A stretch of DNA of 64,000 nucleotides from Pleurocapsa sp. PCC 7319 (GCF_000332195.1 NZ_KB235922.1:5491322-5555321); one strand, 5' to 3'; counted from the stretch's first letter, positions 9,523 to 18,536 are shown. Made by a program: numbers and translations. Notes: generated by a model from the letters alone, not told the origin.

Positions 9523-11226
9523 ATGAAATGGCATCAAAGTAAAAAGCTCTCCAATTTAAGATCATTCCGATTATCCTTAGGAAGTTACCCTTATACGCCA
9601 TTTTGTCGTCAGCTTAAAATTTTTGGTATTGCCATTAAACTGTTAACTTCTCTATGGTGGGATAAAGTCACTGGTAGTAGTTCACCCCGACGACGACATC
9701 GATTAGCCAGATGGTTGGTCAGAAATATTCTCGATCTAGGACCAACTTTTATTAAACTGGGGCAAGCTCTATCTACCCGCGCTGACTTGATTCCGATTGA
9801 ATTTATCCAAGAATTTAGTCAACTACAAGATCGAGTACCACCTTTTAGTTCCGAGTTAGCGATCGCTGTTATTGAACAGGAACTGGGTAAGTCTGTCTCG
9901 ATACTATTTGCTGAGTTTAACCCTACCCCCTTGGCAGCAGCTAGTTTAGGTCAGGTACATAGAGCTAGGCTGCACACAGGAGAAGATGTTGTGGTCAAGG
10001 TGCAACGTCCTGGTTTAGAGAGATTATTTAATTTAGATTTTGAGATTCTACACCGTTTGGTTAGATGGCTTAATCGTTTAATTAAAGACATCAGAAAATT
10101 TAACTTAGAGGCAATTTATCGCGAATTTTTTGAGCTTTTATATTTAGAAATTGATTATATCCATGAAGGAAAAAATGCTGAACGCTTTCGAGATAATTTT
10201 CAACAGTATCACCGGGTTTCAGTACCTCAAGTTTATTGGCAATATACCACCTCAAAAGTCTTAACTTTAGAATATTTACCAGGTATCAAGATTGACGATC
10301 GCCCTGCTTTAGAAGCCAATAAAATCAATACTAAAGAAGTAATTAAGCTAGGAATTACCTGTTATTTAAAACAGCTTTTAGAAGACGGTTTTTTTCAATC
10401 TGACCCCCATCCAGGTAACATGGCAGTCAGTCAACGGGGAGAAATTATTTTTTATGACTTTGGCACAATGGCAGAAGTTAAAACCATTGCCAAAGAGCAA
10501 ATGGTTAAAACATTTTTTGCCGTCTTAAAAAAAGATGCCGACGAGGTAGTCGAAACCCTGATCTATATGGGATTAATTGAACCCGTTGCTGACATGACAC
10601 CCGTCAAGCGTATGATTGCTTTTATGATTCAAGAGTTTAGCGATAAACCTGTTGATGTTAGAGCATTTGAACAGATAACTGATGAAGTTTATTCTATTTT
10701 TGAGCAACAGCCATTTCGTCTCCCGCCCCAGATGACTTTTATTGTTAAATCATTGACTACCCTCGATGGTATTGCTCGCGCTCTCGATCCTCAATATAAT
10801 CTTCTCGCTGCGGCTCAACCTTTTTTAAAACAAATTGCCTTTTCTCAACAACAAGGTAGTATGCTCAGTACTTTAGCCAGACAAACTAAAGATTTTATTC
10901 AATATCAACTGAAGCAGCCCAATCGCACACAACTATCGATTATGCGCTTGGAATCACGCTTAGATTTGGGAGAATTACAGGTAAAAGTTAGAGCAACTGA
11001 GAGTGAAAGAGCCCTGAAACAAATTCAGTTGGGAATTAAAAGTTTAATCTATACTTGTCTTTCTGGTTTCTGCTTATTATCGGGTTCAGTATTATTAGTT
11101 GGACAGTTACAAGGTGTCGCGATCGCTCTCTTTTGTTTTTCCACCTTTTGGTTTATTCTGCTACTGCGTTCTTTGATGAGTATGACAGTCAAAGAGAAGA
11201 TGTATAAGATGGCTCAGAATAAGTAA
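9523..11226 (+). CDS. AarF/UbiB (ABC1) family atypical kinase
   Basis: A 567-residue member of the UbiB/ADCK family, which is linked to prenylquinone metabolism in bacteria and plastids. Family hallmarks are present: the KxGQ motif (FIKLGQALSTR), the Ala-rich nucleotide loop (AAASLGQVHRA), the conserved Lys in VVVKVQRPG, the catalytic-type segment QSDPHPGNM and the metal-binding YDFG. Two hydrophobic segments near the C-terminus (about 500-545) suggest membrane anchoring. Cyanobacteria carry several paralogues, so the exact substrate or role cannot be assigned. It lies 92 bases after the histidine kinase gene in the same direction. Confidence 0.92.
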   Translation: MKWHQSKKLSNLRSFRLSLGSYPYTPFCRQLKIFGIAIKLLTSLWWDKVTGSSSPRRRHRLARWLVRNILDLGPTFIKLGQALSTRADLIPIEFIQEFSQLQDRVPPFSSELAIAVIEQELGKSVSILFAEFNPTPLAAASLGQVHRARLHTGEDVVVKVQRPGLERLFNLDFEILHRLVRWLNRLIKDIRKFNLEAIYREFFELLYLEIDYIHEGKNAERFRDNFQQYHRVSVPQVYWQYTTSKVLTLEYLPGIKIDDRPALEANKINTKEVIKLGITCYLKQLLEDGFFQSDPHPGNMAVSQRGEIIFYDFGTMAEVKTIAKEQMVKTFFAVLKKDADEVVETLIYMGLIEPVADMTPVKRMIAFMIQEFSDKPVDVRAFEQITDEVYSIFEQQPFRLPPQMTFIVKSLTTLDGIARALDPQYNLLAAAQPFLKQIAFSQQQGSMLSTLARQTKDFIQYQLKQPNRTQLSIMRLESRLDLGELQVKVRATESERALKQIQLGIKSLIYTCLSGFCLLSGSVLLVGQLQGVAIALFCFSTFWFILLLRSLMSMTVKEKMYKMAQNK

Positions 11227-11273
11227 TCAGTCATAAGTAGGTGGGTGAAATTAAATATAAAACGGTTTTGGCC

Positions 11274-11304
11274 GGGGTTAGGGGTTAGGGGATGGGTGAT
11301 AGGG
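11274..11304 (+). repeat. G-rich tract able to form a G-quadruplex
   Basis: Five runs of three or four G (11274-11277, 11281-11284, 11288-11291, 11294-11296, 11302-11304) are separated by loops of 2-5 bases, with two GGGGTTA units. This fits the usual G-quadruplex pattern. It lies between the aarF-like gene and yebC. A similar tract occurs at 38666-38696. Confidence 0.7.
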
Positions 11305-11386
11305 AAAAGATTAACTACCTAGGTTTTATAAATTATTATGCCTACTTACTTATTTGCTATTTGCTACTTTAGCTTCGAAGGAGCTT

Positions 11387-11418
11387 AGTAATCAGTAATC
11401 AGTAATCAGTAATCAGTA
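11387..11418. repeat. Heptamer tandem array (AGTAATC)x4, left of yebC
   Basis: Four perfect copies of AGTAATC (11387-11414) plus a partial copy form a short tandemly repeated repetitive (STRR) sequence of the cyanobacterial kind. It is the exact reverse complement of the array just after yebC (12244-12271). Confidence 0.9.
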
Positions 11419-11487
11419 GCCTCGGTGATTATGTCTAACTTGTAAAATAAAAAAAATAGCTTGATCAAAAAGAGGTAAATATAAACC

Positions 11488-12243
11488 GTGGCAGGACATA
11501 GTAAGTGGGCTAATATCAAAAGACAAAAAGCTAGGGTCGATGCCAAAAAAGGTAAAACATTCACCCAATTGTCTCGCGCTATTATTGTCGCTGCCCGCAA
11601 TGGTATTCCCGATCCTGATGGTAATTTTCAACTTCGCACAGCAATTGATAAAGCTAAAGCAGCAGGGATTCCTAATGATAATATTGAGCGATCGCTAGCT
11701 AAAGGGGCAGGAACATATCAAGATGATGATGCCATCCTCGAAGAAATTCGTTATGAAGGATATGGTGCTGGTGGAGTAGCCGTATTAATCGAAGCCCTAA
11801 CCGATAATCGTAATCGCACCGCTGCCTATCTTAGATCTGCATTTACCAAAAACGGGGGCAATCTAGGCGAAACTGGTTGTGTTAGCTGGATGTTTGAGCA
11901 GAAAGGAGTAATCACTTTAGAAAAAGTTGCAGAAGAAGAACTATTAGAAGCTTCTATGGAAGGAGAAGCAGATAACTACGAAATATATGATGATGGAGAT
12001 GTTGCAGAAGTATTTACCGAAGTTGCCAACTTAGAAAACTTGAATCAGACTTTAAAAAAGTACGATTTTTTAATTAGAGACGTAGAACTCCGTTGGATAC
12101 CCAACAATAATATTGAAGTAACTGACCCAGAACAAGCGCGATCGCTCTTAAAACTCATCGATACTTTAGAATCTCTCGACGACGTTCAAAACGTCACTGC
12201 CAACTTTGAAATGACTGAAAAACTGATGGCAACTAGCAGTTAG
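11488..12243 (+). CDS. yebC: YebC/PmpR family protein (TACO1-like)
   Basis: A 251-residue cytosolic protein with the family N-terminus MAGHSKWANIKRQKARVDAK and the typical segments IPNDNIERSLAKG, YEGYGAGGVAVLIE and NGGNLGETGCVSWMF. The family has been described both as DNA-binding regulators and as factors that help ribosomes through proline stretches; the sequence does not decide between these. The start is a GTG at 11488, supported by an AGAGGT ribosome-binding site. The gene is bracketed by matching inverted heptamer arrays. Confidence 0.95.
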   Translation: MAGHSKWANIKRQKARVDAKKGKTFTQLSRAIIVAARNGIPDPDGNFQLRTAIDKAKAAGIPNDNIERSLAKGAGTYQDDDAILEEIRYEGYGAGGVAVLIEALTDNRNRTAAYLRSAFTKNGGNLGETGCVSWMFEQKGVITLEKVAEEELLEASMEGEADNYEIYDDGDVAEVFTEVANLENLNQTLKKYDFLIRDVELRWIPNNNIEVTDPEQARSLLKLIDTLESLDDVQNVTANFEMTEKLMATSS

Positions 12244-12271
12244 TGATTACTGATTACTGATTACTGATTAC
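12244..12271. repeat. Heptamer tandem array (TGATTAC)x4, right of yebC
   Basis: Four perfect TGATTAC copies begin at the base after the yebC stop codon (12241-12243). The array is the reverse complement of the one at 11388-11415. Confidence 0.9.
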
Positions 12272-12282
12272 TCTCGCTTCCA

Positions 12283-12363
12283 AACTCCGAACTCCGTTGC
12301 GTAGCTTCTCCCGCAGGGAGTACTCCGAACTCCGAACTCCAAACTCCAAACTCCGAACTCCGA
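12283..12363. repeat. ACTCCGA heptamer array interrupted by a small palindromic element
   Basis: About two ACTCCGA copies (12284-12296) are followed by a 25-base non-heptamer block (12297-12321) with the hairpin CTCCC-GCA-GGGAG. Six more copies of ACTCCGA or ACTCCAA follow (12322-12363). The block shares a CCCGCAGGG core with the dispersed repeat at 23163 and 38477, so it may be a small dispersed repeat inside a heptamer array. It lies just before the PHP gene. Confidence 0.75.
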
Positions 12364-12376
12364 AACCCAAATAATC

Positions 12377-13201
12377 ATGATTGAACTACATACCCACACC
12401 ACCTATTCTGATGGCATCTTAACTCCACAACAGTTGGTAGAAAGAGCTGCAAACGCAGGAGTTAAAGCCTTGGCAATTACCGATCATGATACTTTACACG
12501 GTTGGGATGAAGCGATCGCCGCAGCTATTGTCTATGAGATGGAAATTGTACCAGGAGTAGAATTAAGTACTGTTTATAATGGGCGATCTCTTCATATTTT
12601 AGGTTACTATCCTCAAAAAGACCTATTAGAAGCTCCTCTTGCCGAACGTTTAGCCGGCAGAAAGCGCCGAGCCCAAAAAATGGTAGAGAACTTAGCCACA
12701 ATGGGCTATCCTCTAGAATTAGAAAATATTGACGGTAATATGGCTTTAGGTCGTCCCCATATTGCCAATGCGATGGTTAGGGCAGGTTATATTAACTCGA
12801 CGCAAGAAGCTTTTGAACGTTTTATCGGCGAAGACAAACCAGCTTATGTCCATTATGAGAAATTTTCTGCTCAAGAAGGTATTCGCTTGATTCGCTCTTG
12901 TGGAGGTGTTCCTGTTTGGGCGCATCCTTATTTGTTTCGTGGAGGGCAAGTGGAAGAAGTTTTACCTGAACTTGTTGAGGCTGGATTAATGGGTGTTGAG
13001 GTTTATCATCCTCATCATGCTGCTAATAAGGTAAATCGCCTAAAACAACTATGTCAGCAATATGATTTATTAATTACGGGGGGAACGGATTATCATGGCA
13101 GCGATCTAGAACATCCAGAAAATGAACGCTGGCAACTAAATCAGTTCAATCTACCCTTGAGTTTACTGGAGTCAATTAAGCAAGCAGCAAGCCCTAATTA
13201 A
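12377..13201 (+). CDS. PHP-domain metal-dependent phosphoesterase (RNase AM/YciV-like)
   Basis: A 274-residue PHP-domain protein. It shows the metal-binding motifs of the family: HTHTTYSDG at residues 4-12, ITDHDTLHG, GVELST, GRPHIA, WAHPY, and the C-terminal GGTDYHGSD. Close relatives such as E. coli YciV (RNase AM) act as 5'-3' exonucleases or 3',5'-nucleotide bisphosphate phosphatases; that role here is inferred from similarity. ATG start at 12377. It converges on glk across a short AT-rich gap. Confidence 0.85.
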   Translation: MIELHTHTTYSDGILTPQQLVERAANAGVKALAITDHDTLHGWDEAIAAAIVYEMEIVPGVELSTVYNGRSLHILGYYPQKDLLEAPLAERLAGRKRRAQKMVENLATMGYPLELENIDGNMALGRPHIANAMVRAGYINSTQEAFERFIGEDKPAYVHYEKFSAQEGIRLIRSCGGVPVWAHPYLFRGGQVEEVLPELVEAGLMGVEVYHPHHAANKVNRLKQLCQQYDLLITGGTDYHGSDLEHPENERWQLNQFNLPLSLLESIKQAASPN

Positions 13202-13217
13202 TTAATAATTAATTTAA

Positions 13218-14249
13218 TTAATCTTGATGTTGTAAACCATATAATACCGAACCAACTAATCCTACTTGAGGATTGAGAACAATATGAACCGGAACTTCTT
13301 GGATTAAAGGACTAACTCTGCCTTTATCTTTAAAAGTATTCAAAAACCTACCATCTTGCATTAAAGGTAAAATTTTGGCAGCAATTCCCCCTGCAATATA
13401 GATTCCACCATAAGAAAGCAATTTTAGAGCTAGATTTCCTGTTTCTGCGCCATAAGCTTCAATAAATACCTCCATTGTCTTTTCACAGAGGCGATCGCTT
13501 TGTTTGAAAGCTGCCTGAGAAATAATTGCGGCGGGGTCAATATTTTTTTTATTTTCTTGTTCCCAGGCTTTAATCTTTGTCCCTATTTCCAATGATTGCG
13601 GAGCAAAGTCATGATCTCGTAAAAATTGATAAATATTAACAATACCCTGACCAGATACTACTCTTTCTACCGAGATGTGTTCTACATTTAATTTGGTTCG
13701 CAGATATTTCAGCAATTCTGTTTCCAAATCATTGCGAGGAGCAAAATCCGCGTGTCCCCCCTCACTGGCAAAAATTTGATATTTTTTTCCCTGAGGAATT
13801 AAAAAAGCTTCTCCCAAACCTGTTCCCGCACCAATTACTGCTATGGGAGAGTCCTTTCGGGCTTCTCCAGTTTGCAACGTATGTACGTCAACATCTTTTA
13901 ACCCTAAAATACCAAAGCTATTAGCAGCAAAATCATTAATCAAGCTAATTTTGGGTATGTCTAATTCCATCTCTAGGCGTTGTGTATCCAAAACCCAGTT
14001 GAGATTGGTCAAATTGCAAGTATCGTTGACTACAGGTCCGGCGATCGCAAAACAAGCTATTTGAGGCTTGAGATATTTATCTTGTCCCAAGAATTCTTGC
14101 ACCATGGGTACTAAATCAGGGAAATTCGCACTAATATACTGAGCTTCTTTAACGGTCTTAAAAGACTTTTCAGTCAGAGTTACTTCTGTGACTTCTACTA
14201 GACGTAAGATCGTCTTTGTTCCACCAATATCACCAGCTAGTAAAAACAT
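13218..14249 (-). CDS. glk: Glucokinase
   Basis: Phosphorylates glucose to glucose 6-phosphate with ATP. From the ATG at 14249 the protein has 343 residues, the normal length for the Glk (ROK-like) family, and opens with FLLAGDIGGTKTIL. It also shows the Asn-Asp substrate segment LINDFAANSFGI, the ATP-binding segment IGAGTGLGEAF, SEGGHADFAPR and a C-terminal GGIYIAGGIAAK. The frame extends upstream to 14318, but that part would overlap the GNAT gene and lacks family similarity, so I prefer 14249. The GNAT stop lies 17 bases upstream, so the two are probably cotranscribed. Confidence 0.93.
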   Translation of the reverse strand: MFLLAGDIGGTKTILRLVEVTEVTLTEKSFKTVKEAQYISANFPDLVPMVQEFLGQDKYLKPQIACFAIAGPVVNDTCNLTNLNWVLDTQRLEMELDIPKISLINDFAANSFGILGLKDVDVHTLQTGEARKDSPIAVIGAGTGLGEAFLIPQGKKYQIFASEGGHADFAPRNDLETELLKYLRTKLNVEHISVERVVSGQGIVNIYQFLRDHDFAPQSLEIGTKIKAWEQENKKNIDPAAIISQAAFKQSDRLCEKTMEVFIEAYGAETGNLALKLLSYGGIYIAGGIAAKILPLMQDGRFLNTFKDKGRVSPLIQEVPVHIVLNPQVGLVGSVLYGLQHQD

Positions 14250-14266
14250 AGTCCGCTTCTTTCTCT

Positions 14267-14767
14267 CTATTCTTGATCTGTTGAATGGTTGAGCTTTTTG
14301 AGATACACTAAGTCGCACCTTTCTGTTTCCACACCAGTAGCAGGTTGATAGCCATTACGTTCGTATAATTTTACTGCTTCCTCCAGCACAGAAGCGGTTT
14401 CAATCCAAATTTCTTGATAATCCTTAATAGCGATCGCTTTCTCCAATTCTGATAACAGGTATCTACCCAATCCCTTTCCTCTTATTTCTGGTAACAAGTA
14501 CATTTTACGGATTTCTACGGCGTTTTCCCCCCTAGCAATCGGCTGATATGCTGCGGTACCAACTATAGTTGAATCTCTCTCGATAACCCAAAACTCGCCT
14601 CCGATATTTAAATAAGCAGACTCTACTTCTATCACATCGCGATCTGCTAATTCTGGCTGCCAAGGTAAACCATACTCCAGCAATACCTTTCTGATTACTT
14701 CTGCTGCCGCATAGCGATCGCTCTTTTGCCAGTTTCTTACCCAAAAATCGCGATACTTACTGTCCAT
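14267..14767 (-). CDS. GNAT family N-acetyltransferase
   Basis: A 166-residue acyl-CoA transferase fold. The acetyl-CoA-binding motif A is seen as KMYLLPEIRGKGLGRYLL, preceded by VGTAAYQPI and followed by ETASVLEEAVKLYERNGYQP. The acceptor substrate (small molecule or protein) cannot be told from sequence. ATG start at 14767. It lies directly upstream of glk on the same strand and downstream of miaE, so the three may form one transcription unit. Confidence 0.88.
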   Translation of the reverse strand: MDSKYRDFWVRNWQKSDRYAAAEVIRKVLLEYGLPWQPELADRDVIEVESAYLNIGGEFWVIERDSTIVGTAAYQPIARGENAVEIRKMYLLPEIRGKGLGRYLLSELEKAIAIKDYQEIWIETASVLEEAVKLYERNGYQPATGVETERCDLVYLKKLNHSTDQE

Positions 14768-14804
14768 TTTTAATTACTTGCGAATTGCCACTTTTTTGAT
14801 TCTG

Positions 14805-14830
14805 TATGGGCGAACAGCAGTTCGCCCCTA
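14805..14830. repeat. Palindromic GGGCG...CGCCC repeat overlapping the miaE stop
   Basis: An 8-bp perfect stem, GGGCGAAC (14808-14815) with GTTCGCCC (14820-14827), around a 4-base loop; two more outer pairs flank one mismatch. It covers the miaE stop codon (14828-14830) and resembles the element at 53858-53885. It may act as a transcript end or stabiliser. Confidence 0.75.
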
Positions 14831-15442
14831 ACTATGTACTCTGGGCTCGTGATGTAGAGTCGCTAAAATGCTGCTTTCATATTCCCCTAGCTCTGCTAAG
14901 CGGTGTTCAACGGTTAAGCGATCGCTATAGTGTTCTGCTAATACCCAGTAAATTCCATAATGGCGTGCTTCTGATGCCATTAAACCGCAATAAAATTTGG
15001 CTAATTCTGGATCGGGACAGTTGGCACCTATTAAACCGAGTCTTTCGTGAGAGCGAGCTTCAATAATTGCCGAAATTAATAAAGAGTCAATTAAACGATC
15101 TGGTTCTGAGTGACGAATCTGAGATTTCAACTTGGCAAAATAAGGTGGAGAATTCAAAGGTGCCAGGGGAATATTTCGTTTTTCTAACCATTGATTGACC
15201 TGCTCAAAATGTTCTAACTCCTCTTGGGCGATCGCTGTTAACTGCCGTACCAACTTCTGATGAGCAGGATAACGAAACATCATATTAATTGCGACCCCAG
15301 CTGCTTTACGTTCACAATGAGAATGATCTAGTAAAATTGTATCTAGGTTAGCGATCGCCTGCTCGATCCAAGCTGATTTAGTTGGTTGTTGCAGAATTTT
15401 AATTTTGGCAATTGTTGCTGAAGGAACTACTCGATTAGTCAT
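14828..15442 (-). CDS. miaE: tRNA 2-methylthio-N6-isopentenyladenosine hydroxylase (MiaE-like)
   Basis: A diiron ferritin-like enzyme that hydroxylates the isopentenyl group of ms2i6A at position 37 of tRNA, using O2. At 204 residues it is family length. Iron ligands are seen in three blocks: the Glu in HCERKAAGVA, the E-E-L-E-H block in AIAQEELEHF, and EARSHERLG with SEARHYGIYW. The final residues lie next to a palindromic repeat that covers the stop codon. ATG start at 15442. Upstream is an AT-rich gap shared with the divergent metallophosphatase gene. Confidence 0.88.
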   Translation of the reverse strand: MTNRVVPSATIAKIKILQQPTKSAWIEQAIANLDTILLDHSHCERKAAGVAINMMFRYPAHQKLVRQLTAIAQEELEHFEQVNQWLEKRNIPLAPLNSPPYFAKLKSQIRHSEPDRLIDSLLISAIIEARSHERLGLIGANCPDPELAKFYCGLMASEARHYGIYWVLAEHYSDRLTVEHRLAELGEYESSILATLHHEPRVHS

Positions 15443-15635
15443 TGTCCTCTTATACTAAATAAGCATAAATTTTCTGTTTTCTTAATCATTGATATATATT
15501 TTGAGCAAAATATATATATTTGGTCTAATTATTATTCTCAATTAATAGGGAATACTTACTAGTAAGTTAACAATTTACTTTTATGATCTGAAACACAATC
15601 GAGCAATAAGAGTAACCTGTAACGCCACTGCTAAT

Positions 15636-16406
15636 ATGCACATCGTCACAACAGCTAATATGAACTACCGTCGAATTGTCATTGGTGATGTCCACGGACA
15701 CTATGACACTTTAATTGCATTATTAGACTCGATTTCACCTAACAACGAAGATCAAGTATATTTTTTAGGCGACTTAATTGATCGAGGTCCCAACAGCGCG
15801 CAAGTAGTTGATTTCGTTATGCGTAATCAATATCAATGCCTTCGAGGCAATCATGAAGAAATGCTGCTAGATGTGGTGGGGAGTGGAGAGGTGTCAATGG
15901 AACTATACCAAGGCTGGTTGTATAGTGGTGGTCATGCTACGGTAGCTAGCTACGATAACAAGATTCCTCAAGAACATATCGATTGGATAAAAAGCTTACC
16001 CTTATACCTAGATTTAGGAGATTTTTGGTTAGTTCACGCGGGAGTAAATCCTAATCTGCCTCTGCAACAACAAGGCTCTGACCAATTTTGTTGGATTAGG
16101 GATGATTTTCATAGTAGTGAACAAGCTTATTTTTCCAAAAAACTTATTATCACAGGGCATACAATCACCTTCACTTTACCTGGAGTGGAGCCAGGACAAA
16201 TAGCAGCAGGAAAGGGGTGGTTAGATATTGAAACAGGAGCATATCATCACAACAGTGGTTGGATGACTGCCGTAGATCTTAATCATCATAAGGTTTACCA
16301 GGCCAATACTATAGATGGTCGTCTTCGCATTATGCCCCTCAGAAAAGCGATCGCCAAGGTGGATGCTACAAAAATTGTGTCCCGCAGAATGCGTAAGAGA
16401 GCTTAA
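15636..16406 (+). CDS. Serine/threonine-type metallophosphatase (PPP-like, bacterial)
   Basis: A calcineurin-like phosphoesterase of 256 residues. The dimetal motifs are complete: GDVHGHYD, FLGDLIDRGPNS, CLRGNHEEMLLD, VHAGVNP and, later, ITGHTITF. The arrangement matches bacterial PPP-type phosphatases such as PrpA and ApaH-like enzymes. Whether it acts on phosphoproteins or on dinucleotides is not decided by sequence. Start candidates are ATG 15636 and ATG 15660 (MNYRRIVIGDVHG); the second removes eight non-conserved residues and may be the true one. The last residues are basic (SRRMRKRA). Confidence 0.85.
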   Translation: MHIVTTANMNYRRIVIGDVHGHYDTLIALLDSISPNNEDQVYFLGDLIDRGPNSAQVVDFVMRNQYQCLRGNHEEMLLDVVGSGEVSMELYQGWLYSGGHATVASYDNKIPQEHIDWIKSLPLYLDLGDFWLVHAGVNPNLPLQQQGSDQFCWIRDDFHSSEQAYFSKKLIITGHTITFTLPGVEPGQIAAGKGWLDIETGAYHHNSGWMTAVDLNHHKVYQANTIDGRLRIMPLRKAIAKVDATKIVSRRMRKRA

Positions 16407-16486
16407 TTTGCTTAATTTAAAGTAGTGTAATGTTTACTCAAATATTTCTGGGATTTCCTGCTCATACCAATTGACTACAGTATTGT

Positions 16487-17767
16487 CTAAAAACTTCTTT
16501 TTATCTCAGCAATTTTAGTTTTCAACTCCTCTGTCATTCCTAATAAATTACTTTGAGAAAGAGTCTGTTGTTCTCCTGATGCTAACCATTTTAAGTTAAC
16601 AGTCATATTTTCGGCCTCGGCATCGCCTAGGATTAAACAAGCAACTGCACCACTGCGATCGGCACGTTTAAACTGTTTACCAAAGGCACTTCCACTAAGA
16701 TCTAATTCGATACTCAAGCCAGCATTGCGTAGTTTTTGCGCCAAAATTAAACTTTTCGCTTCAGCAATTTCGCCACGAGAAACAAGATATAAATCAGGAT
16801 TATTAACTGGGTTCCCTTGTAGTTCTTGCAGCAATAGCACTAACCTTTCCATGCCGATCGCCCAACCCACTGCTTGAGTCTCAGGACCACCTAGTTCGCT
16901 CACTAAGCCATCATAACGTCCGCCACCACATACCGTTGCTTGTGCGCCTAAGTCAGCAGATATAATTTCAAAAGCAGTATGGGTATAGTAATCTAAACCC
17001 CTGACTAAACAGTGATTGATTTGATATTTGATATCTAAATCAGTAAGTAACTGCAACACAGTATCAAAGTGTTTTTTCGACTCATCACTAAGATGTTCGG
17101 TGATTTTGGGGGCATTGCGCGCAATTTCTTGGGTTTTCGGATCTTTACTATCTAAAATTCTCAGAGGATTACGCGTTAAACGATCTTGTGAATCCTGGTC
17201 GAGTTCCTCTTTATAGGGTTCAAGGTAATTAACTAGTGCCTCCCGATATTGCTGGCGATCGCTACCGTTACCGACAGAGTTGATATCTAACTGGAGATTT
17301 TTTAAACCCAAAGCTTGCAAAATATCAGTTGCTAAAGCAATAACCTCCACATCTGCACGAGGTGCTTTACTACCCAATAATTCTAAACCAACTTGGTGAA
17401 ACTGTCTTTGACGACCAGCTTGGGGACGTTCATAACGAAACATGGGACCTGTATACCAGAGACGCTGGACACCACCCTGACCATAGAGTTTATTACTAAT
17501 ATAGGCTCGCACTACCCCTGCTGTACCTTCCGGGCGTAAAGTTAAAAAGCGATCGCCACGATCTTTAAAGGTATACATCTCTTTCCCTACCACGTCGGTC
17601 GCTTCGCCAATACCACGCTCAAACAAAGCAGTCTGTTCAAAAATTGGCGGACGAATTTCCTGGTAGATCGCTCTACCTAAGATCTCTCTGGCAGTGGCTT
17701 CAATTAACTGCCAGTAACCGACTTCCTCTGGCAGAATATCTCTTGTTCCTCTTAATGCTTGAATCAT
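16487..17767 (-). CDS. hisS: Histidyl-tRNA synthetase
   Basis: Class II aminoacyl-tRNA synthetase charging tRNA-His; 426 residues, family length. It opens with the typical ALRGTRDILPEE. Motif 2 is seen as TLRPEGTAGVVRAYI with FRYERPQAGRQRQFHQ. The histidine-specific segments RGLDYYTHTAFEI and GGGRYDGL are followed by a motif 3 region, AVGWAIGMERLVLL. The C-terminal anticodon-binding domain follows. ATG start at 17767. Degenerate TTATCAGTAA-type repeats follow the start region upstream. Confidence 0.97.
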   Translation of the reverse strand: MIQALRGTRDILPEEVGYWQLIEATAREILGRAIYQEIRPPIFEQTALFERGIGEATDVVGKEMYTFKDRGDRFLTLRPEGTAGVVRAYISNKLYGQGGVQRLWYTGPMFRYERPQAGRQRQFHQVGLELLGSKAPRADVEVIALATDILQALGLKNLQLDINSVGNGSDRQQYREALVNYLEPYKEELDQDSQDRLTRNPLRILDSKDPKTQEIARNAPKITEHLSDESKKHFDTVLQLLTDLDIKYQINHCLVRGLDYYTHTAFEIISADLGAQATVCGGGRYDGLVSELGGPETQAVGWAIGMERLVLLLQELQGNPVNNPDLYLVSRGEIAEAKSLILAQKLRNAGLSIELDLSGSAFGKQFKRADRSGAVACLILGDAEAENMTVNLKWLASGEQQTLSQSNLLGMTEELKTKIAEIKRSF

Positions 17768-17798
17768 TTATTAGTTATCAGTAACCAGTGACCAGTTA

Positions 17799-18077
17799 TC
17801 AGTAAACAATAATTAGGATATCTATGGCAAAGTAATATTCGTAATTTGATTGATTCTCTGACTGAGTATTATGCAAGTTTTTTAAAATTACGGTTAAATC
17901 AAATTTAACCCGAGTACTGAAATTAATTGATCTTCTCTCTGTTGAATCTTCCACTGGTTGGATTGTGTCAGAGTGATTAATATCCAGATAGTAGCGGAGA
18001 TTTTTGGCACCATTTAATTTCAACGGACCGAAAATTTCTCTTTCTTCTATCATTAAAGAAAGATTATCAACTGCCAA
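17799..18077 (-). CDS. Doubtful 92-residue ORF
   Basis: An open frame of 92 codons in the gap upstream of hisS. It shows no recognised domain, no signal peptide, and ends in a hydrophobic tail (YYFAIDILIIVY). Its charged N-terminal half (EEREIFGPLKLNGAKN) is not obviously low quality, so it could be a small gene or a decayed fragment. The rest of the gap (17768-18257) is AT-rich with degenerate CAGTAA repeats. Confidence 0.25.
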   Translation of the reverse strand: MAVDNLSLMIEEREIFGPLKLNGAKNLRYYLDINHSDTIQPVEDSTERRSINFSTRVKFDLTVILKNLHNTQSENQSNYEYYFAIDILIIVY

Positions 18078-18257
18078 ACCTTGTTATCTATTTTACGAAC
18101 ATTTGACAACGCCAATCTACATTATTTATCTATACTTTATCTGTTTGTACAGAAACTAAAAAAACAATTACCAAAGATAGTGTTATTATTTTTTAAAACC
18201 ATTTTGTTGAATATTGAAATGAAAAATATGATTTAACTTGAACGCAATAAAAAAAGC

Positions 18258-18536
18258 TTAATAACCGATATTATTAGCATCTTTATTGTTCTCAAGTAGC
18301 TCTAACTCTTGCAAAGTTTTCCAACCAGGTAACCAGAGAGAGTCATCTTTTAGTTGAATTGCATTTAACCAGAAGCGAGTTTGGGGGTCACAAGATGCTA
18401 CCATTTCCGCAAAAACCCATTTTCCTTGGTTTTTGCGATTAACTACTTGGAAATGTCGCCATCCCCATGTTTTCTGTTTGTTAGTCCATTTCGAGCCAAC
18501 TAAATAAGGGAACTTTTGTTTTTGTTTTTTCGACAT
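18258..18536 (-). CDS. Small Trp-rich protein (TIGR02450-like)
   Basis: A 92-residue protein rich in Trp (GSKWT, TWGWRHFQVV, KWVFAEM, RFWLNAI, SLWLPGWK). This matches, from memory, the cyanobacterial Trp-rich conserved family TIGR02450; its function is unknown. I use the ATG at 18536 (MSKKQKQKF), which has a GGAAG ribosome-binding site six bases away, rather than a TTG four codons earlier. It is divergent from the OPX gene that starts 69 bases away. Confidence 0.8.
   Translation of the reverse strand: MSKKQKQKFPYLVGSKWTNKQKTWGWRHFQVVNRKNQGKWVFAEMVASCDPQTRFWLNAIQLKDDSLWLPGWKTLQELELLENNKDANNIGY

Noticed and set aside
17799-18077. Confident gene call for the 92-residue frame
   Set aside because: No domain, ribosome-binding site or recognised similarity; kept only as a low-confidence entry.
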